NCBI GenBank assembly: GCA_037126765.1
Contig: JBBCBC010000031.1
Location: 7,387,638 to 7,451,637, forward strand
Direction of reading: 5' to 3'
DNA: 64,000 bases
Origin: Stenogyne calaminthoides
Taxonomy: Eukaryota > Streptophyta > Magnoliopsida > Lamiales > Lamiaceae
The translations under genes and the position numbers were made by a program. The notes beneath the pieces are model-generated. The model was not told the DNA's origin and did not search any database. It saw only the letters and a program-made list of their open reading frames with translations. Positions 1 to 10,974 of the stretch are shown one piece after another (the first letter of the stretch is position 1; the number at the start of each line of letters is the position of its first letter).

Positions 1-168
1 TTAACCGGACAAGTTTCTTCTTCTTTTTTTCCCATTATTTTCCATTCTATATTTTTCAATCTAAAATAATAATAAAACAATTTATTTTGAAAGAAAATAC
101 ATATATAAATAATTATTATAATTAAACTGAATTAATTCGATCTAATAAACATTTGATCTAAAATTAAC

Positions 169-726
169 TGTTGTGTTCGATATAATAAATCAGAATTAAT
201 CGAACATCAAAGAGTGACACGTGTAGTGTTTGAATATAATTTGCCCTGGATGAAAGTTTGTTCGCTAAAAAAACATAACCAAAATTTTCAACTAAAAAGA
301 ACTTATTAATTTTCAAAGATCAAAAAGATGAAGTATAAAAGAACACCACCGGAGTTCTTAATCCAAAAATCCAAAGACATCTTTACAATCATTTTATTAA
401 GAATGGAAGAAAAAGAGAAGAAAAGGGTTGGTTCATAAAATAATCCCGTAAAGATAGCTTCACAAAAATCCCCGAGAGGGAGAAATGAAAAATTAGAGTG
501 TTTCATCCACATATATGAAAAACCCTAATTCGATAACATGTATCGATTCATCTTCGTAAACATCAAGAACACATTTACTACATCCCGGCTTATGCCCCCG
601 AGTAGTCATATATTGAAACCCATCAACAAATTCATCTTATTTATCGCTTATTTTACACGATATGTTTTGTTTGTGAGTTGTAATTAAATTAGCACATAAT
701 ATTCATCAACCAAAACGACTACGCGA
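169..726 (+). repeat. 5' LTR of the Retand-type element
   Basis: It matches 10124-10837 along its whole length, for example at the start, around the gttggttcataaaataatcc block, and at the end (attcatcaacc, cgact). It has several short deletions relative to the 3' copy, and its terminal CA is not clear. The end was placed where the similarity stops, near acgcga. Confidence 0.8.
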
Positions 727-853
727 ATTGAAGGCTAGAAGGAGGGTGAATTTTCGAATCCGCATCCAAAAACCAACCCATACACAAAAACCCCTAAGAG
801 ATTATAATGCCTCAATCTAGAACAATAAACGGTCTGAACAAAAGCCGAACCAT

Positions 854-2130
854 ATGACCGAAAAGAGGCTCCAAATACAAATCTCAAAGAAGGAAACTAT
901 TAATCTTGAGGATATAGCCAATAATCCCACATTCTATAAAGCAATTTTCTTTGCTACGAAAGCACGTAAAAGAGAGGGCGTAAAAGAATCATGGGTTAGA
1001 GGCTCAAAAGGGGAAGATCGACACTCACATACACCCGATGATGAACTAGTAAAAAAGCCGATGATATGTTTGATGACGGGGGTCTAGACCATCGGCAAGC
1101 TGAATTTGAGGCTCTCCGCCAAAGACCGAATTCCAATAAAAAGTATGATGATCCGGATCCAGGAAAGAGACATCCAAATGGGAGAAAAGCATCCGAGACT
1201 ATCATTATGCAAACACAAAACAAACTTGGAGGAGGTATGGATCCACGTTTTGATTTTGTATTTGTTTAATTATCCGCCACTAAGAGCTACCCTCGAACGA
1301 GTTTTGTTCGCTATTATCTCCAACATCATCGAAAAGAGAAAGTTCAACCACCTTATTTTCGACGCTCATCTGGTTTTTCTTTATGATTCTCAAAGCCAAA
1401 TATTCCCCATTTTGGGTGATCGAGCACATAGACCACTTTACCCGCTCATCCATCACATCTTTTCGCATTAACCCGACGGCAATTTTGTCCCATTTCTCAA
1501 TCAAAACAAAGGTTATTTTTCCCAATTAAAAGAAGAGTCCGTCATACATAGAAAGATTTGATAAATGTTTATATGATGGAGCCCCAAATTGAAGAGGATG
1601 CTAAGATCCTCGCGATGGGGAGGCCCGAAAATACACATGGAAGATGCATCAAGATTGAACTCAGATTTCGAGTTTAGAGAGAAGGCGGTTAAAATTATAG
1701 CCATGCAAGATTTGCTCGCACAATCACAATTGAGACAGAGCCTATCGCTAGAAAAGCCCAATGAATGAAGAAGTGATCCCAAAATGAACAAAGATAACTG
1801 CCCCACGGTTTTTGGCTTTAACCACTATCTTTAATCAAATCAAAGATCGGGACATGTTGGACAAAGCAAGAAGAATTGTAATGGATAAGCGTTAACGCCC
1901 AAATCCAAAATTATCACTGAATACATACGGGCACAATACGGCCGCGATTTGCTCACCAACTTTGGAAGCTATATGAAGAAAATCGCCTTTACTTAGAAAA
2001 GCAAAATAACAGGATTCGCGAATGTAGAGGAGACATTTTGACAAAGATCCCGAAGAATCACGAAAGAGATGGTTGTGGGAAGAGGTCTTCCAAATGATTC
2101 GGCCCCGAATATGGTCCCGTAGGTGGATGT
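854..2130 (+). pseudogene. Degenerate leader/gag region of the Retand-type element
   Basis: This is the position expected for gag, between the 5' LTR and the protease. Only short open segments remain, such as 854-1087 and 1106-1471, and no gag domain can be recognised with confidence. Part of it, about 1194-1402, shares three collinear exact blocks of 16-18 bp with the LINE at 11.2 kb, which does not belong in a gypsy gag. The region is therefore either very decayed, carries an old LINE insertion, or is a poor consensus. Confidence 0.4.
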
Positions 2131-2289
2131 TACCAGACCAACGTTATCTAATCAGACGTAAAAAGATGGAGATCGCACCCATCCATCTCTCATCCGCCCC
2201 ACCTAACATCATTTTCTCGGGGAAAAACTCCCCATAACGACTCCTAACCATCGCATCATCTCCTCGGGTTGAAGGTACATCGCCTAGTT

Positions 2290-2700
2290 GATATCCGGGG
2301 CTTATGCAAACATTTTGTTCGTTAATACCCTTCGCCAGATGGAAAAACAAGTTGGGGATTTGAGCAGTTATATTGAACCATGTAATCATACTATAATGGG
2401 TTTTGGGGAATCAGAATCCCGAATGGTATGATTAGGTTAGAGTCGAGCTAGAATCAACTTTGAATCCGGACATTAGATTTAACTAGAATGTTAGATTTTG
2501 TAATCGCCGATGTTCCCACTTTATAACGGGTTTCTAGGTCGCCTTCGCTTATTCAGAATTCAAAGCGGCTGCTCCATGTATTACTATTGTGTTAAATTTC
2601 CGACACAAGATGGAACGGGGAGTGTAAAAGGAGATCAAAAAGAAGGCTCGAGATTGTTTGCTATCGTATGCGTACCGTAAAAGACAGCAGTATCGTCAAT
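2290..2700 (+). pseudogene. Protease domain remnant of Retand-type pol
   Basis: Plus-strand translation gives pieces typical of the gypsy retropepsin region: a decayed form of the DNGSSADIL active-site block followed by LFVNTLRQM (about 2310-2345), then YNGFLGR (about 2520), then VKFPTQDGTGSVKGDQ (about 2600-2645). The catalytic Asp-Gly is not visible. Several stops separate the blocks. The assignment rests on order and on these family-typical strings lying directly upstream of reverse transcriptase. Confidence 0.6.
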
Positions 2701-2856
2701 ATGATGGAGCGAACACGGAGATTGATAAGCCTGCCAATGAGCAAATATCTCAAAAAGATCTTCCGTTTCGACGAAAGCATAACCATTCGTCATGAAAGTA
2801 CGTATGAAAACAACATAAATCGGGGAGATAACTAATTCCCCGATCTCCTAGATCAA

Positions 2857-3850
2857 ATGAATATTGATCACCGAACATTTATTTTTGAACCCATGGAAGT
2901 TGGTGATGAGCCCCGAGGATCCATTCAAGACCCTACGGAAGGAAAAAACGAAAGCAAAGCGACTCTGGAGCAATTGGAACCAATCAAGATGAATTCAACA
3001 CATTTTAGAGGTGTTCGCTGGTTGAATTTCCGTGGAATAATTACTTTCCTTCAAGAAATTTAGATGTGTTCGTGGGTCACACGAGGACATGGTTGAATAG
3101 ATCCAGAGCATGCCTCGCCACTTTTGATCCAATACAAGCTCCATTGTCCAAAAACGAGAAAATTTAGTCCCTAAAAATATCGCGATGAATAATGAAATCA
3201 AAAAAGCCGCCGACAACAAACCGATCCGGAGGTAAAATGCCCAAGATGGCTTGCGAACCTCAGTACTCGATTCAAAACCAAATGGATCTTGGAGATGTGT
3301 GGATCGATTTCACCGATTTGAATAAGGCATGTCCAAAAGATAATTTTCCGATGCCCCACATTGATTATTTGGTTGATAATATAGCGAGAACTCATGACAT
3401 TTATGGATCGTTATTTGGTTATCACCAAATACCAATGCATCCCATGGATCAAAAGAATACAAAGATTCTCGCAGTGAAAAGAACATGTATTTTTGGCAAC
3501 GCATGCCATTCGGATTAAAGAATGCCGGACAAGATTGCGTTCACCGGTTATCACCAAATACCAATGCATCGGTAGAACAATCGAGGTATATATCGATGAT
3601 ATTGTGGTAAAGAAATGAACATAAGGAAGACCACATCACCCACCTCGCACAAACGATTGATATATTGAGGAAGTATAATATGAAGTTAAATCCCAAGAAA
3701 TGCGGTTTTGGGATTCATTCAGAAAATTCCTGACATATGGTTAGTCAATCGGGATTGATGCAAACCCATCAAAGATTCAAGCAATGCTCGATATCAAGCC
3801 CCCAAAAATGTGAAAGAGGTCCAAAAGTTAACCGGACGATTATCCAGTAG
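2857..3850 (+). pseudogene. Reverse transcriptase remnant of Retand-type pol
   Basis: The frame at 3192-3518 contains FTDLNKACPKDNFPMPHID, which is diagnostic of plant Ty3/gypsy reverse transcriptase, followed by GYHQIPMHP. The catalytic YIDD lies at 3589-3600 in another frame, followed by VVK. A connection block ending PKNVKEVQKLTGRL is readable around 3800-3850. Frameshifts separate these blocks. An exact 25-bp copy of 3417-3441 recurs at 3546-3570, in place of the block expected before YIDD, which is abnormal for this domain. Confidence 0.85.
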
Positions 3851-4269
3851 GTTTTTATATCACGAAAATGGGGACAAATGTAAACCTTTCTTTGATGCAT
3901 TAAAGGTAATTTCGATGGACCGTATTGCCGTAATGAATCATTAAAGCAATACCTTTTGATGACAAGCCTATCCTGAACAACTTTATTTGTATCTTCTCGC
4001 ATCCGAACATTGTGGATTTATTATGTTAGCCAAGTCTTTAAATGGTTGGAAAAATTAGCATCAATGAGTGTGCGAAAATTATACCATATTTTTTTTCGAC
4101 CACTTTCGGTTGAGGTATTATTGCGTTTCCATTCGTCAAGTCCTCCAATCGATGGGGCTCAAATGGGCGGTGGAGTTAGGGCGATTCGGCGTTAAGATTA
4201 CTTTCGCTCCACGAAGAATGAAGGGCCAAGTTGGGCCGTTTCATGGTTGAGTTGACATATCCACAAATT

Positions 4270-4620
4270 CACGTCTTGGTCGATCAACCATGGCACATGT
4301 ATGTTGATGGATCATCAACAAGTTCAAGATCCGAGCAGCGTAGTTGCTTATGACCATTCGATTTGATTTTCCATCAAATAATGAGGTCAATATGAAGCTT
4401 TGATCATTTGGACTACGATGGCAATGACAATGGGAATTCGAGGTCGATGATCTATAGCGATTCTCGGTAATCGTTTAAGTAGTATGGTTGGCACAATATC
4501 AACAACTAGCAAAAAGAATTGCTCGAAATTGAACAATTACCACGATTGGGTAATTGTTATGCTTTGGCACGCCTTTGAGAACACAACATCATTTGTGATC
4601 GTTACGCCATCGGTTCGAGA
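4270..4620 (+). pseudogene. RNase H remnant of Retand-type pol
   Basis: The string MYVDGSSTSS at about 4300-4330 is the first catalytic-aspartate motif of the gypsy RNase H found in Tat-lineage elements. The rest of the domain is too decayed to place the remaining acidic residues. It sits between the reverse transcriptase connection region and integrase, as expected. No open frame spans it. Confidence 0.65.
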
Positions 4621-4879
4621 TTTCGCACGATAACAAGTGAACAAGAAACTTGGATGACTCCAATAATGAGTTATTTACAAAAGGGACTTCTCCCCAAAAA
4701 TGAGACAAGCTACTCGCCTTTTATATTTCGATATACTATTATAGGCGAGCATTTGTACAAAAAAATTCTCTTCCACTTTTGAAGTTTTAAAAAGAGGACA
4801 TGTATTCGAACAAATCCATTTATATATTAAAAATAATCTTAAGGTTATTTTAATTGAAAATGATTTATACATTTAAAGA

Positions 4880-5646
4880 ATTAGTATCGATTTTATAGTC
4901 CATGGCCATTTGCTAAATGGGGGATTGATTTAATCGCCCATTTCCTACCTTTACATCATTAGATATCTTTGTGGTAGCCGTTGATTATTATACTAAATGG
5001 GCGTAGTTTTAGGCAATTGTTAAAATCACCGAACAAAGGATGTGGAACTTTGTTTTCATCTGTCGATTTGGGCTTCCCAATCATTGGTTTAACGGCAAAC
5101 AATTTGGAAGTGAATTTAGACAAAATTTGAGATAAAAAGCACTACTTATAACTCCTATTATTAAACCTTTCAAGTCGGTTTGTTTAAAATTATCAAGCAT
5201 ACCCTCAAGGCTTGGAAGATTAATTGCCCTAAATATTGAAATCAACCGCAGAGACCCTTTTTGCTTTAGCATTTTGGTGCGGAGGTCATTATACCAAGAA
5301 AATCAAAGTTCCAAGTCATCGAACAATGACTTTTGGAGAGCATATTAATGACGGTAGCCGCTCTGAATTTTCGAATGCTATGTACAAAAAGAGATCGAGA
5401 GAATTTTATAATTCCAAAGTCCGAATGCGAAAGTTCAATGTGGGCGAAATGGTTTTAAAAGCGATCGATGGGGGTACCCAAAGGTGTGTTTGGTCGAGCA
5501 TGGGAAGGTCCTTTTCAGAGTCCGCGAAACTTACCAAATCTGGGCATATGACTTGGAGGACTGAATGGAGTCCCATTGTCTTACTCGTGAACGCAGCCAA
5601 ATTTGAAAAAATATTATCAATAAAAGCGAGCATATTGTTGACCTAA
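4880..5646 (+). pseudogene. Integrase core and C-terminal domain remnant
   Basis: Readable pieces include a core start (KWGIDLI, about 4918), VDYYTKWA near 5000 with the first catalytic Asp, ITEQRMWNFVF near 5030, and NGKQFG near 5095, where the second Asp has been lost. The frame 5236-5646 is open and gives the C-terminal part: ETLFALAF, VPSHRTMTF, then YNSKVRMRKFNVGEMVLKAI, which is the GPY/F-like tail region of Tat-lineage integrases. Stops interrupt the first two thirds. Confidence 0.8.
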
Positions 5647-5649
5647 CAC

Positions 5650-7430
5650 AATCAACCATTCGGTTCAAACGAGTAAGATGATCATAAAAGAAGAATATAT
5701 TATTTTCGATACTTATCTTCAAGAAAAATCTTTGACAAAGACTATTGACAGACAGAGAAGACATGTCACAACGAGTTGTCAATAGAAGATCGTGTTTGAC
5801 AAGTGGTGGCGGCCATGCGCAGATAAGTTAATTTTTTAAGCAAGAGAGTCAAAAAAGCCGATAGAAATAAGAGAGCTAGCACCAACTATCTATGCCAAAG
5901 ACTAGCTTGGGACGTTCTATAAATAGGGCATACTTATACTTAAGAAAAGGAAAAAAAAAAGAAAGAAAGATGAAGAAGAAAAAAGGAAAAATATTTGCGA
6001 TTCTCGATTTTAGTATGCCCCGATTAACTCGATTCAAAAATTAATCGAATTTGTCCCGATCTGAGCTTTTTTAACATTCGCAACAACCCGCTTCCGGACT
6101 CAAGATGCCCCCCAGTCATGGTTGCCATCCGCGTTACTTCTTATCGTTTAATTAAGCCCCGTGAGTCCCCATGAATCCCCAAAATCTCCTCCGGAAGGGG
6201 AGGGATGTCATAGAGTCCGCCCAAAATAAGATGCTAAAAAAGTTTTAATGGTGCGAAATTTAAAGTTTTGCTCTCGAAATGCTGCGCCAATGCTCATGAT
6301 AACCACAACTTGTCCGGGGAGGGACAAAAGTTTATCTTCTTCTTCCGCTTGAGCATGTTACAAAAAAGAAGAAAAGGGTAGATTCTATGTGCCACATCCT
6401 TGTCAACATCAATTCATGGACAAGGTGAGGCCAGGTAGGTCATCAAGACAGATTTAAATTCAAAACCCCGGTTAACAATAGTTGTGTAAATAGATAGTCT
6501 TCTTCAAATATGAACGATGTAATAGAATACAAAGTGTTGCAAAAAAGAAAAGAATGATATATGTACTTTTGTTCGCTAAAGATTTTCTAGTTAAAGTTTA
6601 TTTGAGGTCGCATCTCTAAAGAAGACGACCAACAAAGACGAGAGCCCAGTTATGTTCACCGACGAACGGATTCGATTCCCCCGAAAGAAAAAAGCGCGAG
6701 TAATGGGTACGCCAAGAAATCCCGACTAGTACTTTACAGATACCAGAAGACGAAGCGGGTGAAAAAACGTGGTCGCAGGTAAGACGTCTTAAAATACGGA
6801 TCGCACCTAAATAAGACGATCGCGACTAAGAAAGGGGGGGTTCATAAAGTAACCCATCCGGTCGCACCTAAATAAGACGATCAACCGATTGCAACGTCAA
6901 TAAGACAATCAAAACCGAAAAAAGTCGAGGGCATAAAGTAAACCCAATGTTCAATTCATTCTAAAAAAAGGCAAAAACCGGAAAGCAATAAGGCGAACGA
7001 AAAAACAAAGAAAATATCGCCACAAGTATCAACATTCATCCTCAACAAAAAAAAAAAACAATTCAATATGAAATTCATTTGTTCAATTGACGAAATATTC
7101 TGGACAAAAAAGAAGTATCAAGAAACACTAAAGATATATTGTTCAATTAAAAACCAAGACAAAAATTACACAAGTCTTGCAAAAAAAAAAGACATCAAGG
7201 CATAAAGTCAAAATTAGGGGGTAGATGGAAGAGAAATGTCGAACACATTATGTTCGGTCCCTCAATGACTTCGGGATGTCCGGGTATCGATGCTCGGCGA
7301 GGCGACTTTGCTTTCGATTCTGAGAGGTTCTTGCTTTCGTCTTGTACCGATTGATCCCAGATTCGGGCAGAAGATTTTGATCGGCAACCTCGATAGCAAT
7401 AACGTCAGTTCTCCTCTTCATCCTAATTGA
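5650..7430. other. Non-coding interior between integrase and antisense ORF
   Basis: No open frame of note. It contains a purine-rich stretch near 5945-5990 and short direct repeats of a gcacctaaataagacgat motif near 6806-6880. It is the usual spacer of Tat/Retand elements. No promoter could be identified. Confidence 0.5.
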
Positions 7431-7433
7431 TCG

Positions 7434-8490
7434 TCAATTTTGATCCTTCAGAAGAACGGAAAAATCATTACGGCACCATTCAAATCCGACATTGAGGTTG
7501 CGATCCCGAGGGTTATCAACCGTGCATCTTTGAAAAGTCGGATATGAGAGGGGCAATTTGCTCATTGCTGAGAGTGTGGCGAATACGGACAAAGATCGGC
7601 AAAAAAGCGCAAATATACGAGAAATTAGACATGGAGTCAATATATTCGCCATCATGCAAATTAGAGTTTTCGAGGGCCTAAACGAGTGTTAGCTTCTTTA
7701 ATGATGAAGTTTGTTGGCCAAGTTCGCCCCTCTCACTTTCCATTTTTTCAACACCACCAAGTTTACGGCTCAACATTATGAGGTCCTTCCAGTATATTGA
7801 TCACCTCCTCCCGAGGCTGATTCAAACCTCTTTAGTGTGACGAGCATCCTCTTGAGCTAAGCATTCTCTTGAAATTGGGAAATTGGCGCCAAGTTTGCTC
7901 TGAGCGATTTGATTCATCCCCGACCTGTTCATCGATCACTTTGTCTTGAGTTCTAATCAAAGCCAAATAATTGGCTTGGATGTTAGCATTAGCATAAGCT
8001 TTCAAGAGCGACCAAAAGATCAATCCCCCAAACGCATAGTTTCCAAGGGACCGTCGTCAAAGGAAGCGAGTCGACAAGCTTTTTGAACATGCTCAAGACG
8101 CTGAACTTTGCGAACACTTTCGGCGAGCAAAAAGTAATTCTTTAGGTCATTAAGGGCGATAACTTGCTCAACCTCGGTATACACATATTTGACTAAGTGA
8201 GAATAGAGATATCGACCCGAAACCAAAGGTCAAGCAAAATGTGACAAACGCATAAGGATCCCATCCCAGAATGACTTATCTTCGGAGATCGTGAGTTCTG
8301 AGTCTATTGAGTCCAAGATCGAGGTCCAAATTTTAAGGAAAGATGTGCCAACTTCCATTTCGATAATCTTTGCGCCTGGAGTCGAAATAGTTTGCTTTGG
8401 TTGGACCACCTGGAGAAAAGTTGCTCGGGCCTGCTCGCTGGATCTCCACCCTTGGTCTTTTTTCGTGGTGGAGTTTGTTCGCAGCCCCAT
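7434..8490 (-). pseudogene. Antisense ORF remnant, coiled-coil-like part
   Basis: Consecutive minus-strand frames at 8490-8230, 8226-8020 and 8023-7832 follow each other within a few bases, and 7655-7434 continues the same direction. They look like one reading frame broken by small indels. The translation is rich in Leu, Glu, Lys and Arg (for example LNDLKNYFLLAESVRKVQR), as in the coiled-coil antisense ORFs of Tat/Retand elements. The function of these antisense proteins is not known. The strand and location between integrase and 3' LTR fit the family. Confidence 0.55.
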
Positions 8491-9087
8491 GTTTAAACGA
8501 GGAGCCCTCTCGTGCTCGACTTGATTCTCCAGACCGGATGAGGTCGTTTGCCCCCCGCCTCCCTCTACGTCATTTGAAAACCTGCCAATTCAAAGGAAGA
8601 CGACTCGGATGGTCACACATTGAAAAGCTATAAATAAAGCCGTCCGGGTGACAAATGGAAAAGACACAAGACTTGTACAAAAACAAAAGATAATCCTGGA
8701 AAGAACAAGATGGTGAGGAGGCACGAACAAACCTCCTTCTTTCTCTTTGGGAAGAAAAGTTATCACGGATCTTTCCGAACGAGGTTCTAGATCGATCCGC
8801 CAAACAATTGAAATATTTGTCTCCTTATCCGTCAGCGTGGAATCCTAAAATAAAAAGTGAGTTAAAACGGTTCAAATTGAAGAATAAAAGTTACGAAATC
8901 ACTTACTTCGGTACACTTCGATTGGATATCCAAACGATGCTCGCCTTCAGAATCGCCCTCACGAACCGAAATTTCTTTTCCAACGATTTTGTTCGCACAT
9001 CCTCGATAATTTTGCACTTGGCGTTAGCTTGCATAAACAACCACCCATGTTCGCCCTCGACGAGTCAAGTGCACTAACCGAGCAAGT

Positions 9088-9498
9088 TCATTTAGAAGGA
9101 TAATACCTTGGTTTCATTTTTTTAGAACAACGCCAAAAACTCATGACCATATGCCATCCATTCGGTTTGAGTTGTGTAATGGAGATATTCCATTCCACGA
9201 GCAAACGGGTAATTGCCGATGGAGAGGAAATCAAGACCAGGTGACCATGGTGTCCAAATTCACGGCAACACAACCCTCGGGGGTTGGTCGGCTCGCCATC
9301 ATCGGACCGGTGCCCGAAAAAAGACATCCTTATTTCATAAATTCTATGCAAATGGAAAGTATCTACATCAATTATGCTTTCGCCATTTTGCTCGGGTACT
9401 CGCTCTTCTACACTAATCCTATGAGGTTGTTCTAAAGCCAAAATTATAACGAGCATTATACTATATGTTGGATCGAGAGAACACCAACAGTATACCAA
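9088..9498 (-). pseudogene. Antisense ORF remnant with Transposase_28-like segment
   Basis: A 136-residue minus-strand frame whose last third reads ITRLLVEWNISITQLKPNGW. This resembles the plant 'putative gypsy-type transposon' domain (Pfam Transposase_28), in which a hydrophobic helix is followed by xQLxPNxW. That domain is typical of antisense ORFs in Tat-lineage elements and would form the N-terminal part of the same antisense protein as 7434-8490. The upstream part of the frame has no recognisable motif. The family call comes from memory of the motif, not from a search. Confidence 0.55.
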
Positions 9499-10123
9499 GT
9501 TCGAGTTTTGCCCACCATCTACACCTATGTTCGATTCGACTAAATTTGCTCTTTAAAATTTCCCCACAAAGCAAAGATATTTCTATCTACATCAACATTA
9601 TCAATAAATCATAGACCTAATTTGAATTTGGGGGCAAGAATTATAATCGTCGTCAAATTTAATCATTACGGGACAAACCCTATCCGACTCGTTTGGGGCT
9701 TTATCGAGTCGAGGAAAGAATCGGTAAAAAGGTTGCGAAATTGCCAACGGAATCCCGAATTCGAGGCATTTGCCTCCGATGTACTTACATTATTACGGAG
9801 ATTCTACTAATGGGGGGAAAGGCGAAGGAACTATAATGGTCGATTGAAACGAGGAATTGAGCAAGAGGCCATGATTATAAAGTAGAAGAAGAATCGCGGC
9901 GAGCACTGAATGATTTTCTTCACGAACAATGAATCCTTCACGGAAACTTTCGAATGCGAAGACGATAGAAAAGTAGAGGAAAAAGGAAAAAAATTTTAAA
10001 GTGGAGAAATATGATTTAAATAGACACCGGTACTAATTCAAGTTTCAAACGAATTGAGCGATGCCAAACATGGCCCAATCGATTTTTTAAAATGCCCAAT
10101 GTAGAATACAAAGCGAAACTTAT

Positions 10124-10837
10124 TGTTGTGTTCGATATAATAAATCGAATTAATCGAACATCAAAGAGTGACACGTGTAGTGTTTGAATATAATAATCAT
10201 GCCCGTGGATGAGTTACTTTTTGTTCGCCAACCTGACGTAATTGCTTTTGAATTTCACCGAACAAACATAACCAAAGTCAAGATGTTCGAACAAATCTCC
10301 TTGGTTTAAAAGGACGTAAAGTCCAACCGAACAAAAGATTAATTACGATTGACGACGTTTGCTCAAAGATCAATCTAGAAGATGAAGTCGAACGTGGCAA
10401 CACCACCGGAGTTCTTGCATGATCCAAAGAATCCAAAGACATGCTTTACCAATCCAAATTTCTTGAAAAATAAATGGAAGAAAAAAAAGAGGAAGAAAAA
10501 AGGGTTGGTTCATAAAATAATCCCGAAAGATAGCCTCAAAAAAAATCCCCCGAGAGGTGAGGAACGTAAAAATTAGAGTGTTCATCCACATATATGAAAA
10601 ACCCTAGAACTCATTCGATAACTCAGACGATTCATCTTCGTAAGATGTATCAAGAACTGTGACGTAAAGCCTATAATACTACATCCTCGGCTTGGTATGC
10701 CCCCGTAGTAGTCATATATTGAATTTCGGGTCAACAAATTCATCTTATTTACTGTTTATTTTACACGTATATGTTTTGTTTGTGAGTTGTAATTAAATTA
10801 GCCACATAATATTCATCAACCGAAACGACTCGCGACA
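10124..10837 (+). repeat. 3' LTR of the Retand-type element
   Basis: 714 bp, from TGTTGTG to CGCGACA. It is followed at once by the target duplication ttaac (10838-10842). It is homologous to 169-726 but more complete. Like the 5' copy it contains CACGTG in gacacgtgtagtg, a G-box core. Confidence 0.88.
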
Positions 10838-10974
10838 TTAACAATTTCTAAAGATTTCCATTAATTTCTAAAGTTGAAAAGTAAAAAGATTTTAATAAAA
10901 ACTTATAATATTTCAAAGGAAAGTTATAATCACTCTTAATAAAAACATCAACACATTTTATTAAGATCTTAACA

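Larger units (their letters stand above)
169..10837 (+). mobile_element. Ty3/gypsy LTR retrotransposon, Tat/Retand type, degenerate
   Basis: A single 10.7-kb element is bounded by two related LTRs that begin with TGTTGTGTTCG. The flanking 5-bp duplication ttaac (164-168 and 10838-10842) is exact. The order on the plus strand is leader/gag, protease, reverse transcriptase, RNase H, integrase, then about 4.4 kb before the 3' LTR that carries antisense ORF remnants. This order, with the antisense ORF after integrase, is known for the Tat/Retand lineage of plant gypsy elements. Every domain is broken by stops and frameshifts, so the element is not autonomous. The 5' LTR is about 150 bp shorter than the 3' LTR. 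Confidence 0.88.

Noticed and set aside
10382..10591. Lysine-rich plus-strand and minus-strand frames
   Set aside because: Inside the 3' LTR, and the matching 5' LTR has different frames, so no selection for coding.
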